NCBI GenBank assembly: GCA_025617745.1
Contig: CM046853.1
Span: forward strand, 16,287,174 to 16,351,173
DNA length: 64,000 nt
Direction of reading: 5' to 3'
Source: Heliocidaris erythrogramma
Lineage: Eukaryota > Echinodermata > Echinoidea > Camarodonta > Echinometridae
Shown: positions 22,790 to 34,239 of the stretch, piece after piece
Layout of the letters: each line of letters begins with the position of its first letter
Position numbering within the stretch: the stretch's first letter is position 1
The notes under the pieces: model-generated
What the model saw: only the letters and a program-made list of their open reading frames with translations
What the model was told of the DNA's origin: nothing
Database searches by the model: none
Program-made: the position numbers and the translations under genes

Positions 22790-22850
22790 TGCTGAGATAT
22801 GTGACGACACACCATGGACCAGTCCTGTCTAAGCAGACGATGTCCCATAA
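22790..22850 (-). repeat. Diverged inverted relative of the 340-bp repeat
   Basis: TAAGCAGACGATGTCCCATAA here matches, on the opposite strand, the TTATAGGACGTCGTCTGCTTA region of 23206-23541 and 1795-2137, with further agreement around TGTGACGACACA. It may be the other arm of a larger inverted-repeat element spanning about 22.79-23.54 kb. Confidence 0.4.
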
Positions 22851-23205
22851 CATCTTACACATTTTTCAGATTTTGTCATCTCCTCTTCACTTATTTCTCT
22901 TCCTTGACTAGCGTCAGTCTTAATGTTAGTCTGTTGCCTCACTCTTAACTTCGTGTATGGTATTATTTTGATGAAAAATGCAGCGTTAAAAAGATAAAGG
23001 AATCAGTCACTTGTAAACAAAATAAGACGCCATTGTATTTTCAACTGCTTGTACCGGGGCATGTTCGGCGTTTCCAGAGGGAACGAATACCACCCTGCTA
23101 TTATTCGGAGGGCTTTTCAATTTGAAAGCGGGGTTTATTTCATTGATCATTGACCCTTCTACTGTGTATTTACAATCAAACGGTTTTAGCTATCAGAATT
23201 AGTTT

Positions 23206-23541
23206 CACTTTCCCTTTATAATGGTGTGAAATAAGGTCATGTTTAAATACACCAAACTCTTTATAATTTGATAAATATTGCATTGCAATTACGTTCATTC
23301 ATTATAGGACGTCGTCTGCTTAAGCAGGGTCGATCCCGAGTGTGACGACATCAAAACATCGCTATATTTCTGGCGAATCCTCGGATATTCCAGATGCTGA
23401 GAAGAGCTTTTATTTGTGTTATTTTTATAATCATCAGATACGCAGTTGACATAAAACCTATACGATTGCCATCTGTAAGCTTCCCAGTTTCTAGTGATAC
23501 ATTAATTGCCATATTTGTGATTTTCTTTGAATATCTACTTT
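23206..23541 (+). repeat. Dispersed 340-bp repeat, copy 2
   Basis: Near-identical to 1795-2137 from TCACTTTCCC to about TATCTACTTTAA. No ORF. See copy 1. Confidence 0.8.
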
Positions 23542-23564
23542 AACATAAGCATAATACGTTGAAG

Positions 23565-23625
23565 CCTACTGAAGCTTTTCGTCTTGCACTCATTGGAGTA
23601 TACCGCAAGAATGAACAATGAATGA
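23565..23625 (-). other. Possible Penelope-like 3'-end remnant
   Basis: GAAGCTTTTCGTCTTGCACTC followed by ATTGG resembles the segment just 3' of the Penelope-like frame (GAAGCTTTTCGACCTGCACTC, about 39944-39964). Only some 40 bp match, so this is suggestive only. Confidence 0.28.
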
Positions 23626-24270
23626 ACAAGAGTTTAAATACGAAGAGTGCTCAGTGCCGAAATAAAGCACGCTTATATATTGTGGTACATGTCGATCGGC
23701 CCAGAGGGAAAGGTTATAGTCTTAATCAAGATGTTTGTATTTTTTTACTTTATTTTTTTCTTCTTTTTCTGGACAGCGCTTTTGCCTTTTGGTAAAGCCG
23801 TAACTAAAGGGCATAATCTTGATATTGTCCCTTCAATTACAAAATTATGTCCCAAAACAGATAGGAATCAACTCTAACTGCACCAGGGAGGAGATGGAGA
23901 GAGTTGGGAGCAGGGCCTCGGACTAGATGTTTGTATTTTTGTTAAAGTTATTTGCTATGAAATTTCTATTAATATTTATGTGATGATGGGGGGTTCAAAC
24001 ATGTTCCCTGATATTAAGCTCTATATGAGCAAACACTGCGATATCTGACGGGAATGTCGAAAAGTTATTTAAAAATAATAATGTGCTATCTTTATTTTTC
24101 TATTAAATCAGAATTCATTTGATATGATTTATGGAAGTTATAGGGATTATACTATTTATAGACCTTATTAGCCTTATTCTTTTTAAATTCAAGACAGCTA
24201 GAAAAGGCTTTAATAAAATGAGATTGCGTGCGAGCAATTCCTTATATAAATATAAAGATTACGTTAAGGG
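23626..24270. other. Unassigned sequence
   Basis: No supported gene or repeat. Small hydrophobic open frames (for example 23647-23877) have no recognisable domain. Confidence 0.4.
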
Positions 24271-24504
24271 TGGCGTATCCAAGATTATCCAGGAATGTAC
24301 ATGCCTCTATGTGCCAGCCAAAACAAAATCTGACATAATATGAAAGGAAATGTGTACCCCCCCCCCCCCCTCATAGAAAGAATCTGAAAACTGTGATAAT
24401 TTTTTTCCTTGCTTGTCCTAAAAATTCAAAATGGAATGTATCTGATGATTTTTTGTTCGTCAGGCGTGAGCCTCCCCCCTCTCCCTGCATTCCTGGATAC
24501 GCCA
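24271..24504. mobile_element. Poly-C-containing MITE
   Basis: TGGCGTATCC at 24271 is mirrored by GGATACGCCA ending at 24504, and CCAGGAATG occurs close to both ends in inverted orientation. The interior has a C tract near 24358. It resembles the CAGTGGCGGATC elements in layout but with different ends. Confidence 0.55.
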
Positions 24505-25409
24505 ACAATATAACCAATTTACGGTAAGTTATTTGTAATATTCTGCTGTAGGAATGTGAGACGACAGGCGAAGAAAACAGTATAGGGGCTTGCTCAGAAA
24601 CCATCACCAACGCAATAGGGCCTTTACCGATTGTACGAAAAGGGGGATGGCCTCCGTGTTTTGAATTGAATTAACTAGTAACCAACAATATAGCAGCTGA
24701 TGATATAATTTATTTATTACCAGTCCTATTCTGTCTTTGTAGGATTATTTCTCATTTTTCTCATACTCTCTTTTCTGTCGTACAACAGATCTGCAAAAAT
24801 GACTCCAATAGAATTGAGGAAAAAAAATAATGATCTCTTATTTTTTTAATTTGTTTTTTTATTAGGAAATCAACAGAAATCACAACAATTACAAGTGATT
24901 TACATCTCGGTACCAAAGACAAGCAAACAACGAACAGCAAGCAAAAAAACCTTGATGAGCCAAGTTTTGACATACTGACAGATCGGGAACGCCACCACCT
25001 CGATCGGGATCGCAGAGGGGTAGATCAAGCCTAGATAGTGCTAGACACCTATCATGTCCATGCACCTATTCGGCTCAACTATTCCATGCTGCTTGCATGA
25101 ACATCGGCCAATTAGGCTATGCGTAATGCGGTGATAGAACATTGATTATACGAATTTATGAATTTAACACATTGAATTTTGCCTCTGGTACATTAGAAAT
25201 ATAGTAGTGAACTGGAATTTAGTTAGATTTTCTTCTAACGGGCTAGGCTGGGTTTGCTTTCGGGCGGACGTACGTCTGCTACATGGGCGTCTGCTAGTGC
25301 AAGCTCTCATTGGATGTCGTCACTCACGTGATCGGTACACGCCTATTTACATTAGGTCATCAATAACAAATTGGAATGCACGTGTAGTATGGCAAATTAT
25401 TATTTTTTT
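24505..25409. other. Unassigned sequence
   Basis: No gene, RNA or repeat supported. Confidence 0.4.
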
Positions 25410-26560
25410 GGTCGAAAGCATGCATATTCCCGAGGATTTGTGCGGAGTTTATTAGACTCACCGAGCCTCAATTATACCCTTCCATAGCTTTAAATTTCAT
25501 GTAAATCACATTTTTCATAATTTCAAATAAATATTAGGGGAATTAAAATCATTTCAAAACCCCTGTTTTCATGTGTTTACCAATGGGAGCTGGAAGGCCA
25601 AAAGCATGCATATTCCCGGGGATTTATGGGGGGTTTATTGGACTCATCGATCCTCAGTTATACCCTTTCAGAGCTTTAAATTTCATGTAAATCACATTTT
25701 TCATAATTTCAAATATATACTAGGGGAATTAAAATCATTTCAAACCCCTGTTTGCATGTGTTAACCTATTGGAGCTGGAAGGCCAAAAGCATGCATATTC
25801 CCGGGGATTTATGGGGGTTTACTGCCCTCACCAAGCCTTCATTATACCTTATCAGCGCTTTAAATTTCATGTAAATCACATTTTTTACATTTTCAAAGAA
25901 AAATTATGGGAATTATAATCACCCTAAAATTCCTTGTTTTTGCGTGTTAACCTATGGCAGGCGAGACGTTTTTGGTCAAAAGCATGCATATTCCCGGGGA
26001 TTTATGGGGGGTTTACTGGACTCATCAAGCCTTAATTATACCTTTTCAGAGCTTTAAATTTTATGTGAATCACGTTTTTTATAATTTCAAATAAAAAATA
26101 TGGGAATTATAATCATCCTAAAATTCCTTGTTTTCGCGTGTAAACCTATGGCAAGAGAGACTTTTTTGGGGTAAAAAGCATGCATATTCCCGGGGATTTA
26201 TGCGGGGTCTATTCAACTAGTTGAGTCTTAATTATACATTTCAGAGCTTTAAATTTAATTCAAGGCACATTTTTCAAAATTTTGATTTAATTCTGCGGGA
26301 ATTATAATCATTCAAAAATTCCCGTTTTTGCGTGTTAACCTATGGGAGATGGAAGGCCCAAAGCATGCATATTCCCGGGGATTTATGCGGGGTCCCTTGC
26401 ACCTTTTGAGCCTTCATTAAGCCTTCTCAGAGTCTCAAATTACATGTAAGCCACATTTGCACCAAATTCAAGGTAATACTATAGAGGATCTATAATCATT
26501 TTTAAAATCCATGTTTTCACGTGTTAACCCTATGGCAGATGACTCTGTCAAAAAGCAGGC
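25410..26560 (+). repeat. Satellite of about 185-195 bp units, six copies plus a decayed one
   Basis: The landmark GCATGCATATTCCCGGGGAT recurs at about 25418, 25604, 25789, 25982, 26178 and 26363, with a diverged form near 26555. Each unit also has CAGAGCTTTAAATTTCATGT and CACATTTTTCATAATTTC. Divergence rises toward the right end. Open frames here are artefacts. Confidence 0.88.
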
Positions 26561-26877
26561 ATGATCCAAGGGATTCATATCGGCATTTATTGACAATAAA
26601 AGGTTCAAGAAATGTTTTTTAACTATCCATCCTTGTTCTCGTGCAAAAATCAGACTTGAAAAAGATAGAGTAAGATCTGAAATATCAAGAAAACGCGAGA
26701 CATATTTTTACGTGTTATACCTATGGAGAACGTATTTTTCCGAGTCTGTTTTTAACACAGCAAAGTATGCCTAAAAATGTACTACGGAAGTAGGTCAGAG
26801 TAATCTGTCTTGATACTATTTAAAGTCTTTGACAATACTGTTATCTTGGTCTAAATAGTCCGGGAGCCAGGGGGTCA

Positions 26878-27690
26878 ACCTAGCTGGAAAGGAAACCAAT
26901 TTTTATGTGCATGAATGTAAAGATCGCATAGTCCGATATAACGAATTGACCGTCTGGCATGTTCTATGTGGTGGGTGTGGCCAGGGGGAGGTCACAAAGT
27001 GGTCAAAAAATGAGCTAGATCAGCTGGAAAGGAAACCCTTAGAAACCTATATCAAAAGATTCGCCATAGTCCCAATGTACATGAATGGACAATGCCAGAC
27101 GTTTTAAGTGGTGGGGGTGCCCGCCAGACGGCCCCAAAGGGGGTCCAAAAATTGAGCTAGATCAGCTGGAAAGGAAACCCTTAGAAACCTATATCAAAAG
27201 ATTCGCCATAGTCCCAAGATACATGAATGGACAATGCCAGACGTTTTAAGTGGTGGGGAGTGCTTGCCAGACGCCCCTAAAGTGCCCCAACCCCCAATAT
27301 TGAGCTAGATCAACTGGAAAGGAAACCCTTAGAAACCTATATCAAAAGATTCGCCATAGTCCCAAGGTACATGAATAAGCAATGCCAGACATTTTAAGTG
27401 GTGGGGGTGCCCGCCAGACGCCCCCAAAAGGGGTCCAAAAACTGAGCTAGATCAGCTGGAAAGGGAACCCTTAGAAATCATTATCAAAAGATTCGCCAAA
27501 GTCCCAAGATACATGAATGGACAATGCCAGACGTTTTAAGTGGTGGGGAGTGCTTGCCACGCCCCTAAAGTGCCCCAACCCCAATATTGAGGTAGATCAG
27601 CTGGAAAGGAAACACTAAGAAACCTATATATATCAAAAGATTCGCCAAAGATACACAAATGACCACTGCCAGACGATTTAAAGAAGGACA
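26878..27690 (+). repeat. Left inverted array, 145-bp unit
   Basis: Five to six tandem copies, with TGAGCTAGATCAGCTGG recurring at about 27011, 27153, 27301, 27443 and 27589. Other unit marks are AAAGGAAACCCTTAGAAACC, AAAAGATTCGCCATAGTCCC and AATGCCAGACGTTTTAAGTG. The outermost unit (26878-27000) is a distinct variant with CATAGTCCGATATAACG. The whole array recurs inverted at 33020-33893, with the same variant outermost. Confidence 0.9.
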
Positions 27691-28829
27691 CTCAAAGTGT
27701 GCAAATCAACAGTCATTATTGTTTTTCTTATTCCTTTTTTTACATATAAATGGGATATCTAAAGTGCAGTAAATAGGTGGAAAGTTTAGAGAGATATACA
27801 TGTTGGAACAAGGGGGGATATATTTGTAAACGAGGAGGAGCTTAAATAAAAAGCATATGGCTTGTAAATGATTAGGCTCTGTGATTAATATGTAATAAAA
27901 AGCGAAACGGGATAGAAATATCAGATTTACTAAACGATCCCGAACAAGGAGAGCAATGCTCATAACGTGTAGGAAAGAAAAGAAAACGACGAAAGAGACT
28001 AAAGAAAAGAAGAAAGAAGCGAAAGTAAAATTGTAAAGGCAGGACAGTGTAACAAGAAGAAAAGGCTGTGTGACCATCACCTGTAAGATCCAGCATGACA
28101 GAACTGTTGGAGGAGCTGTCAACCAGTTCGTTTTCCATGCAGGCTATTCCAGAATTTGGGTCCAGTAAAGGTGATTGTTTTGTTTGCAAACACGGTTGGG
28201 GCTCAGGGGAGGTGGAAATTGTTTGTCTGTCTAGTTGGGTAGGAATATACCGCATAATGTTGGGTTGGAAAATAGGAAGGAATCATGCTGTAAATTACTT
28301 TTCGACAGTTCGTATTATATAAATATTCCAAGATTCCAAGATTCCAAGATTCCAAGAAAGTACAAGTCAGATATCTCAAGAATATAAAAGTTATAGAAAA
28401 GCTCATTTGTATGTGCATTACAGATCGAGCATACGAGATCGAGCATACGATCTTTAACACTGGGAGTAAAATGCCTAAAGATTTGTTTACAAATTAAAAA
28501 TTCCTCCCCAGTCAAGCTTCTTCGTTTACTAAATCCAACATTCTTTACAATTCTTACATTTTGTCCATGAAGGTTGTGGAGCTATTTCCCCATGGAAGTA
28601 CAATAATTAAGATACAAGACCTTGTTCAATATACACATGAATTACATGAGTTTACAAATTACATCAACAATACATTTGAACTTTCCGCGACTTACTGTTT
28701 ATATAAACACCAAAAAATGATATAGAATTACTAAATGGCAAGAAATTTGTTTATTTTACGATGAGCGACAATTATTTGTTAGCTTTCATCCAGTCAAAAG
28801 CGCAAATTAATTCAGTGTTTACAATGTTC
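27691..28829. other. Non-coding interior of the inverted-array structure
   Basis: No gene supported. Includes a short tandem AAGATTCC run at about 28327-28358, and at 28450-28545 a segment related to 61605-61690 (AACACTGGGAGTAA, AATTCCTCCC, AAGCTTCTT, TTTACTAA). Confidence 0.45.
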
Positions 28830-29480
28830 AGAAGTGTAACAGGGTTATGGTGAGAGCAAAAAATATTGGAGTCATCGGCAAAGAGGATTGTGACAAGACT
28901 GCAGATGAGTTTTGTAGATCGTTAGTGTACATAAAATAAACAGGAGCGGGCCTAACAGAGAGCCTGGAGGGATACCACAAGTAATTGACTGAAGGGTCGA
29001 TTCAAAACCATTCATGTATACATATTGTTTTCTATCACTAGGTTAGTTCCTGAACCACTCCAAGGCATTTCCCTGGATACCATAGTGAGATAACTTATAC
29101 AATATATCATGATATGTAGTAGCAAAGGCCTTGGAGAAGTCCAAGAAAATACCTGCAGTGTGTGCCACTGTCTATAGCTCTGGCAAATTTATGAATATTA
29201 GAAACCCACGCGTGAATGTTGAAGCTCGGAGAGGACATGATTATTATCTAAAAAAGTATATAATGAGTCCAGAATAAACGATTTTTTTCTAGATTTTTTG
29301 AGAAGCTTGTTAGGGGTGATAAAGGGAGGTAATATATCTTTGTCTTGCTGGTCACCTTTCGTGAATAGGCATGACCTTTGCAATCTTCATTTTATTAGGA
29401 ACAACGCCGTTTTTTAGTGATAGATTAACAATATGTGTTAAAGGAGAAACTATTTCATGATTGATATTTGTAGTAAAACA
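28830..29480 (-). pseudogene. Degraded LINE reverse transcriptase fragment
   Basis: The minus strand reads, with breaks, THIVNLSLKNGVVPNKMKIA, then [45 protein letters not shown], and ITCGIPPGSLLGPLLF. These are consecutive RT motifs of the CR1/Jockey group. The FLDFSKAF box with the first catalytic Asp is clear; the YADD region is damaged (about 28870). Several stops and shifts. It has no visible ends of its own, so it is an old fragment inside the 26.9-33.9 kb structure. Confidence 0.75.
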
Positions 29481-29937
29481 TTAGTTATACCATGATACAA
29501 AGACCTGTTTCTATTGTACATTTTTGACATGTTCACATAAAACTTTAAGTATGAATAGTATATTTAATTGAAACTTGGTCATCGTATTAAGAATCATATT
29601 CCGCACATTTTAATACCGACCAATTATGCACCATGCACTGTTTTCATAACAACAGTTCAATGCACACCGAAACGCTTTTGATAATTTTTTTTATATTTTG
29701 GCCTGAACATTGATTTTTATTTTATATTTAAGTTTTGATATGGGTTTCAAACAATACTCAGACAGTGAATTTATATTGTACATATCTTTGATGCATGTAA
29801 ACACCATTTTGATAATGGACATCTTCGTTGCTTATGAGCAGAGTGCCCTGCAAAGTACCATAAAACCTCGGTTTTTTAGATTTTTGAATATTTGTTAGCA
29901 CATTGATCACTTGAACCTTTTCCTTTTAGGCTGTTAC

Positions 29938-29999
29938 CAACGAACGTAGAAGGCGGCAACACTTTGCAGTCTTAGTGTTGCCGCCCTCTACGTTCGTTG
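29938..29999. mobile_element. 62-bp inverted-repeat element with 8-bp target duplication
   Basis: CAACGAACGTAGAAGGCGGC at the left and its complement at the right pair over 26 bp with one mismatch, leaving a loop of about 10 bp. GCTGTTAC flanks it exactly (29930-29937 and 30000-30007). An 8-bp duplication fits hAT-type integration. It is far too small to be autonomous. Confidence 0.8.
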
Positions 30000-30204
30000 G
30001 CTGTTACTTTTTAATTCTTTATCATGATGCATTGAAACTTGGAGATAATATTCAGAATGATATTCCGCATTGTTTGAAACGGTGTATATATGTTTACATA
30101 ACTTCAGTTACCGTGGCAGCCTTTATGCAATTACTCGTCCTACATAAATACCCTACCTGAATTTCTATTAATATGCATTTGAACAATTATCCCAAAACAG
30201 CCGT

Positions 30205-30762
30205 CAAGGCAGGCCTATAGATTTATAAGACACACTGGACCCGATATTTGGAATTCACTAGCTATATAGTTTATATTTAAGCCCAACAAAGTGTATTAAA
30301 AAAAAAGAACGCTTAAAAGATTATCTTCTTTCATGTATTGCTAGAGATATACAATATTATTAATCAATTGTTTGTAAATATGCGAAAGTTGTATATTTAC
30401 TTCAAAATGACATAAAATATTTACAGACTAACCTTAATTGTTTCCTACTTATTACAAGACAGTCTACATATTATTAATGCCTGTATCTGCAACATTCGTA
30501 ATTATGCATAGAAATATACCTACAGGTGTTTTTTCAGCACGTATCCTTGTATCTTGCAATATAAGAATCAGTATTCAGGAGTTTTATGAAGGTTATTGGT
30601 ATTTACAGACCCTATGTTCCACCTGAACACTGTGCTTATGACGACCCCTTTTTCTATATAATTACGATTTTATGTGACCATACATGAAGATTGCAAATCT
30701 GTGATGATGTACATGGAAATAGAAATGAACATCAAATCAAATCAAATCAAATCAAATGTATT
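30205..30762 (+). mobile_element. LINE 3' end with (ATCAA)n tail
   Basis: 30225-30345 reads, in broken frames, like the end of a CR1/Jockey-group ORF2 (GPDIWNSL-like, then KERLKDYLLSCIAR). The 3' UTR follows, and a pentanucleotide tail ATCAAATCAAATCAA lies at about 30732-30757. The last 130 bp (TATGACGACCCC, ATTTTATGTGA, CAAATCTGTGATGATG) recur inverted at 56195-56310. Confidence 0.6.
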
Positions 30763-32267
30763 TTTTTTATACGGAGATTGCTCTGAACGTGAAGAATTCA
30801 GCTTAAATATGAGTGAGATAATATACATACATAATGGGTTATGGTACCTGTGGCAAATCTGATTCACCAAAATAAACAGAGATCAGGTGTGACATTATTC
30901 TTTATTACCCTTTTGTACCTTTATGTGTGTATCCGAATATGTCACTAGGTTTCTAACTGGGCCGAGCGACGTTCCGATTCTTTCTAACTAATATTATCTG
31001 TCTAACATCATTATTGTGTTGAACATGTTGAATGAAATATGATGAGATGATGTATTTCTATGAATATAATGAATAACTTGACATGTATTTAACAGAGTTA
31101 TGAATAATACAGGCTAAAACTCTGAAAAGGGTGATTTATTTTTATAAATTCCAAAGTCTTGACCCCAAAGTACTGGGATGGAAAGCTTTAGACCCTATGA
31201 TTTGAACCTTGAACTTAAGAAGGCTACATATTTGATATAAATATTGAGGATTGGAAATTACTGGCATCAATGTTACACACATTTATGTTTGTGGATAAAA
31301 GTGAAATCTGATTTATCAGGAATTAAGTACTGATAACAAAGCCTCTGTGTAGACTATGTAATTTGAAAGGCACAGCTATTTGCAAAGTAGTCATTAGATA
31401 TCATTGTTAAAATACATGTATCAGGATATTGTGATCTTTTTAAAAAATCTCTGGATCTTAACAGCAGTTTGTAATATCAAACGATAACCAGGATACGATT
31501 TTAATACGTTTCAATAGGTCTGGCCAATTAAATATTGATCATTTTTAAAATGGTTGTAGAGAACCGGAGCTCTTTCCTGGAGATTTTTCAGTGAGGTACA
31601 TACATTTTGGTTGGTATAAAAAATGAGCGGAATATGATTCTAAATGGGATGAAGTTTCAATGAAATGGTTTATTATCGTCTGTATAAATTATGGGGAAAT
31701 CATTAAATCGGCAAAAATTTGACTAAAGCTTGCACTAGCGCTTTTTGAAAAAAAAAAGATCTGAACATTTTTGAATGAATCTTATAGTTTACAACTTAGA
31801 TCAGTAATAGAACAAGTAATAAAACATTCAGTTGCTGGAGCTTGCAATAAACATATGAAATTATAACGTCAATACTAATACAGTTTTACCAATTCAGTCA
31901 AGAATTAATGTAAATTATATAACAAACTTTATGAACAATCTCAAGAAACCATAATTTTCACTGTTAAAATGTACTAAATATAGGAGTAAACTCCTTACGT
32001 GCGTTAAATCAATCATATTTTGCTGATACAGCGTTTGTCCGACGCCGAGTATCCCATGTATAAGTAAAAGACATGAAATAGGTACAAAAATGATGACTGT
32101 TAATTTTCATATTTGTGTGTCATTCTTTAGCGGGTGGGGGAGGGGGGCGTGCGGCAGGTAGATCCCACATATAATCATGATGATTCCTGGCAGTATCTAT
32201 GTAAGTCTGCACAACATATAGGGGTTGTATAATAACGTCTAACAGTCACTCTCCACCACTTATGCTA
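30763..32267. other. Unassigned AT-rich sequence
   Basis: No gene supported. A segment at about 31590-31670 is, on the opposite strand, similar to 29560-29630 (TTGAAACTT, AGAATCATATTCCGC), pointing to another old inverted repeat pair. Confidence 0.4.
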
Positions 32268-32958
32268 CAGTCACACGGCCATGTTACGGACCTGCGGATG
32301 CCTGCGTATATTTGGATAATGAAAATGCGTAATTTTTACCCCCAAATAACGCAAATTTGAGCAAAAGTTACCTATATTCTGCGGACGATACGGATTAGTT
32401 ACGGATGTTACGTATGAATTACGGATGTTACGGGTAAAACCTGTTGATGAGCCCATCCGCTGCCAACCCGCTGACACATGTCACGGACGACTTACGGATG
32501 ACTTACGGACGATACGTATGAGTTACGTAGTTTATGTATGGATAACGTATATTTTGCGGATGCTTACGTATATTTCATCCGCAGCAGAATTTTGAGATTT
32601 TCAAAATTCACGCTGCGGATCTGCGTATGTCTGCGGATCCTGCGGATTAGGTTACGGATGGATACGGACGTTTTACGCAAAAATACGCAAAGATACGGAT
32701 CAATACGCATGATACGGAACAATACGCAAATTCTACCTAAATTCTGCGCAAAAGACCTTGCGCGGGAAATTTAAAATAATTTTGAGATTTTCAAAACTTT
32801 TTCGCGGAAGACCTCGATTCCTGCGCACTCCCACGGATTTTTACGGATGCACTTACGGATGATACGCATGATACGGATTGCTGCGGATTTCTACGGATTT
32901 TTACGGATGCACATCCGCAGACATGCGTATCGCGCGTATCTGTCCGTCTGACCATAGC
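32268..32958. repeat. ACGGAT-rich element, probably a MITE
   Basis: About 690 bp filled with irregular copies of TACGGAT, TGCGGAT and TACGCAT/TACGTAT in both orientations. The ends are partly inverted: GCTACAGTCACACGG at the left, and GCTATGGTCAGACGG on the reverse strand of the right end. It abuts the inner edge of the right 145-bp array. Both readable short ORFs are artefacts. Confidence 0.55.
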
Positions 32959-33019
32959 ATTAAATGGTCTAGTATTGGTCATTTGCGCATCTTTGGACTC
33001 TGGTGAGCAATTTCCCACA

Positions 33020-33893
33020 GGTTCCATAAGGTTTCTTTTCCAGCTGATCTAGCTCAATAATGGTGGATGGATTACCATTACCGTCTGGCAAACACTCTCC
33101 ACCACTTAAATCGTCTGGCAGTGGTCATTTGTGTATCTTTGGACTATGGCGAATCTTTTGATATAGGTTTCTTAGGGTTTCCTTTCCAGCTGATCTAGCT
33201 CAATATTGAGAGTTGGGAAGTTTAGGGGCGTCTGGCAAGCACTGACCACCACTTAAAACGTCTGGCATTGTCCATTCATGTATCTTGGGAATATGGCCAA
33301 TCTTTTGATATAGGTTTCTAAGGGTTTCGTTTCCAGCTGATCTAGCTCAATATTGGGGTTTGGGGCACTTTAGGGGCGTCTGGCATTGTCCATTCATGTA
33401 TCTTGGGACTATGGCGAAACTTTTGATATAGGTTTCTAAGGGTTTCGTTTCCAGCTGATCTAGCTCAATTTTTGGACCCCCTTTGGGGGCGTCTGGCGGG
33501 CACCCCCACCACTTAAATCGTCTGGCAGTGGTAATTTGTGTATCTTTGGACTATGGCGAATCTTTTGGTATAGGTTTCTAAGGGTTTCCTTTCCAGCTGA
33601 TCTAGCTCAATTTTCGGACCCCCTTTGGGGGCGTCTGACGGGCACCCCCCACCACTTAAAACGTCTGGCATTGTCCATTCATGTACCTTGGGACTATGGC
33701 GAATCTTTTGATATAGGTTTCTAAGGGTTTCCTTTCCAGCTGATCTAGCTCATTTATTTTTTACAACTTTGTGACCTCCCCCTGGCCACACCCACCACAT
33801 AGAACATGCCAGACGGTCAATTCGTTATATCGGACTATGCGATCTTTACATCCATGCACATGAAAATTGGTTTCCTTTCCAGCTAGGTTTTTC
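33020..33893 (-). repeat. Right inverted array, 145-bp unit
   Basis: Reverse-strand copies of the 26878-27690 repeat, with CCAGCTGATCTAGCTC at about 33039, 33186, 33340, 33458, 33596 and 33738. The outermost unit matches the left outermost variant almost exactly (both start AACCTAGCTGGAAAGG when read inward). One unit is shortened (about 117 bp). Units nearest the interior are most diverged. Confidence 0.9.
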
Positions 33894-33918
33894 TTGTTCA
33901 AATAAAGTTTATTTAAAC

Positions 33919-34103
33919 CAGGCACGGATCCAGAGGGGCGCAAGGGGCGTGCGCCCCCCCCCCCCCGTTTTGTCTGACAAAGTATGCCCCGAACCCCCTA
34001 GATGGCCGTTTGGCTTCGTCAAACGGAGGGTTCCTCAGTGTGCGCCCCCCCCCCCCCTTTCTGAAATGCGCCACCCTTTCTGAAAATCCTGTATCCGCCC
34101 CTG
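33919..34103. mobile_element. Poly-G/C MITE with CAG...GGATCC ends
   Basis: Starts CAGGCACGGATCCAGAGG; the reverse strand of the right end reads CAGGGGCGGATACAGG. C tracts lie at about 33954 and 34047. Related to 17330-17597 and 38203-38372. Flanking bases do not give a clean duplication. Confidence 0.58.
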
Positions 34104-34239
34104 TAAACTTTATTTCATTCTATATTTCTTGAGTCATTTTGTGGGTGGTCAAGCAGCCTGGTTTACTAGATTAATAAGCCAACTCACTATTTATGTTGTA
34201 AATTCAAACCTTAAATTTATTTTGGGTGAGAAATTCACA

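Noticed and set aside
25410-27690. CRISPR-like array
   Set aside because: Units are 145-195 bp satellites with no short-repeat/spacer pattern, in a eukaryotic context.
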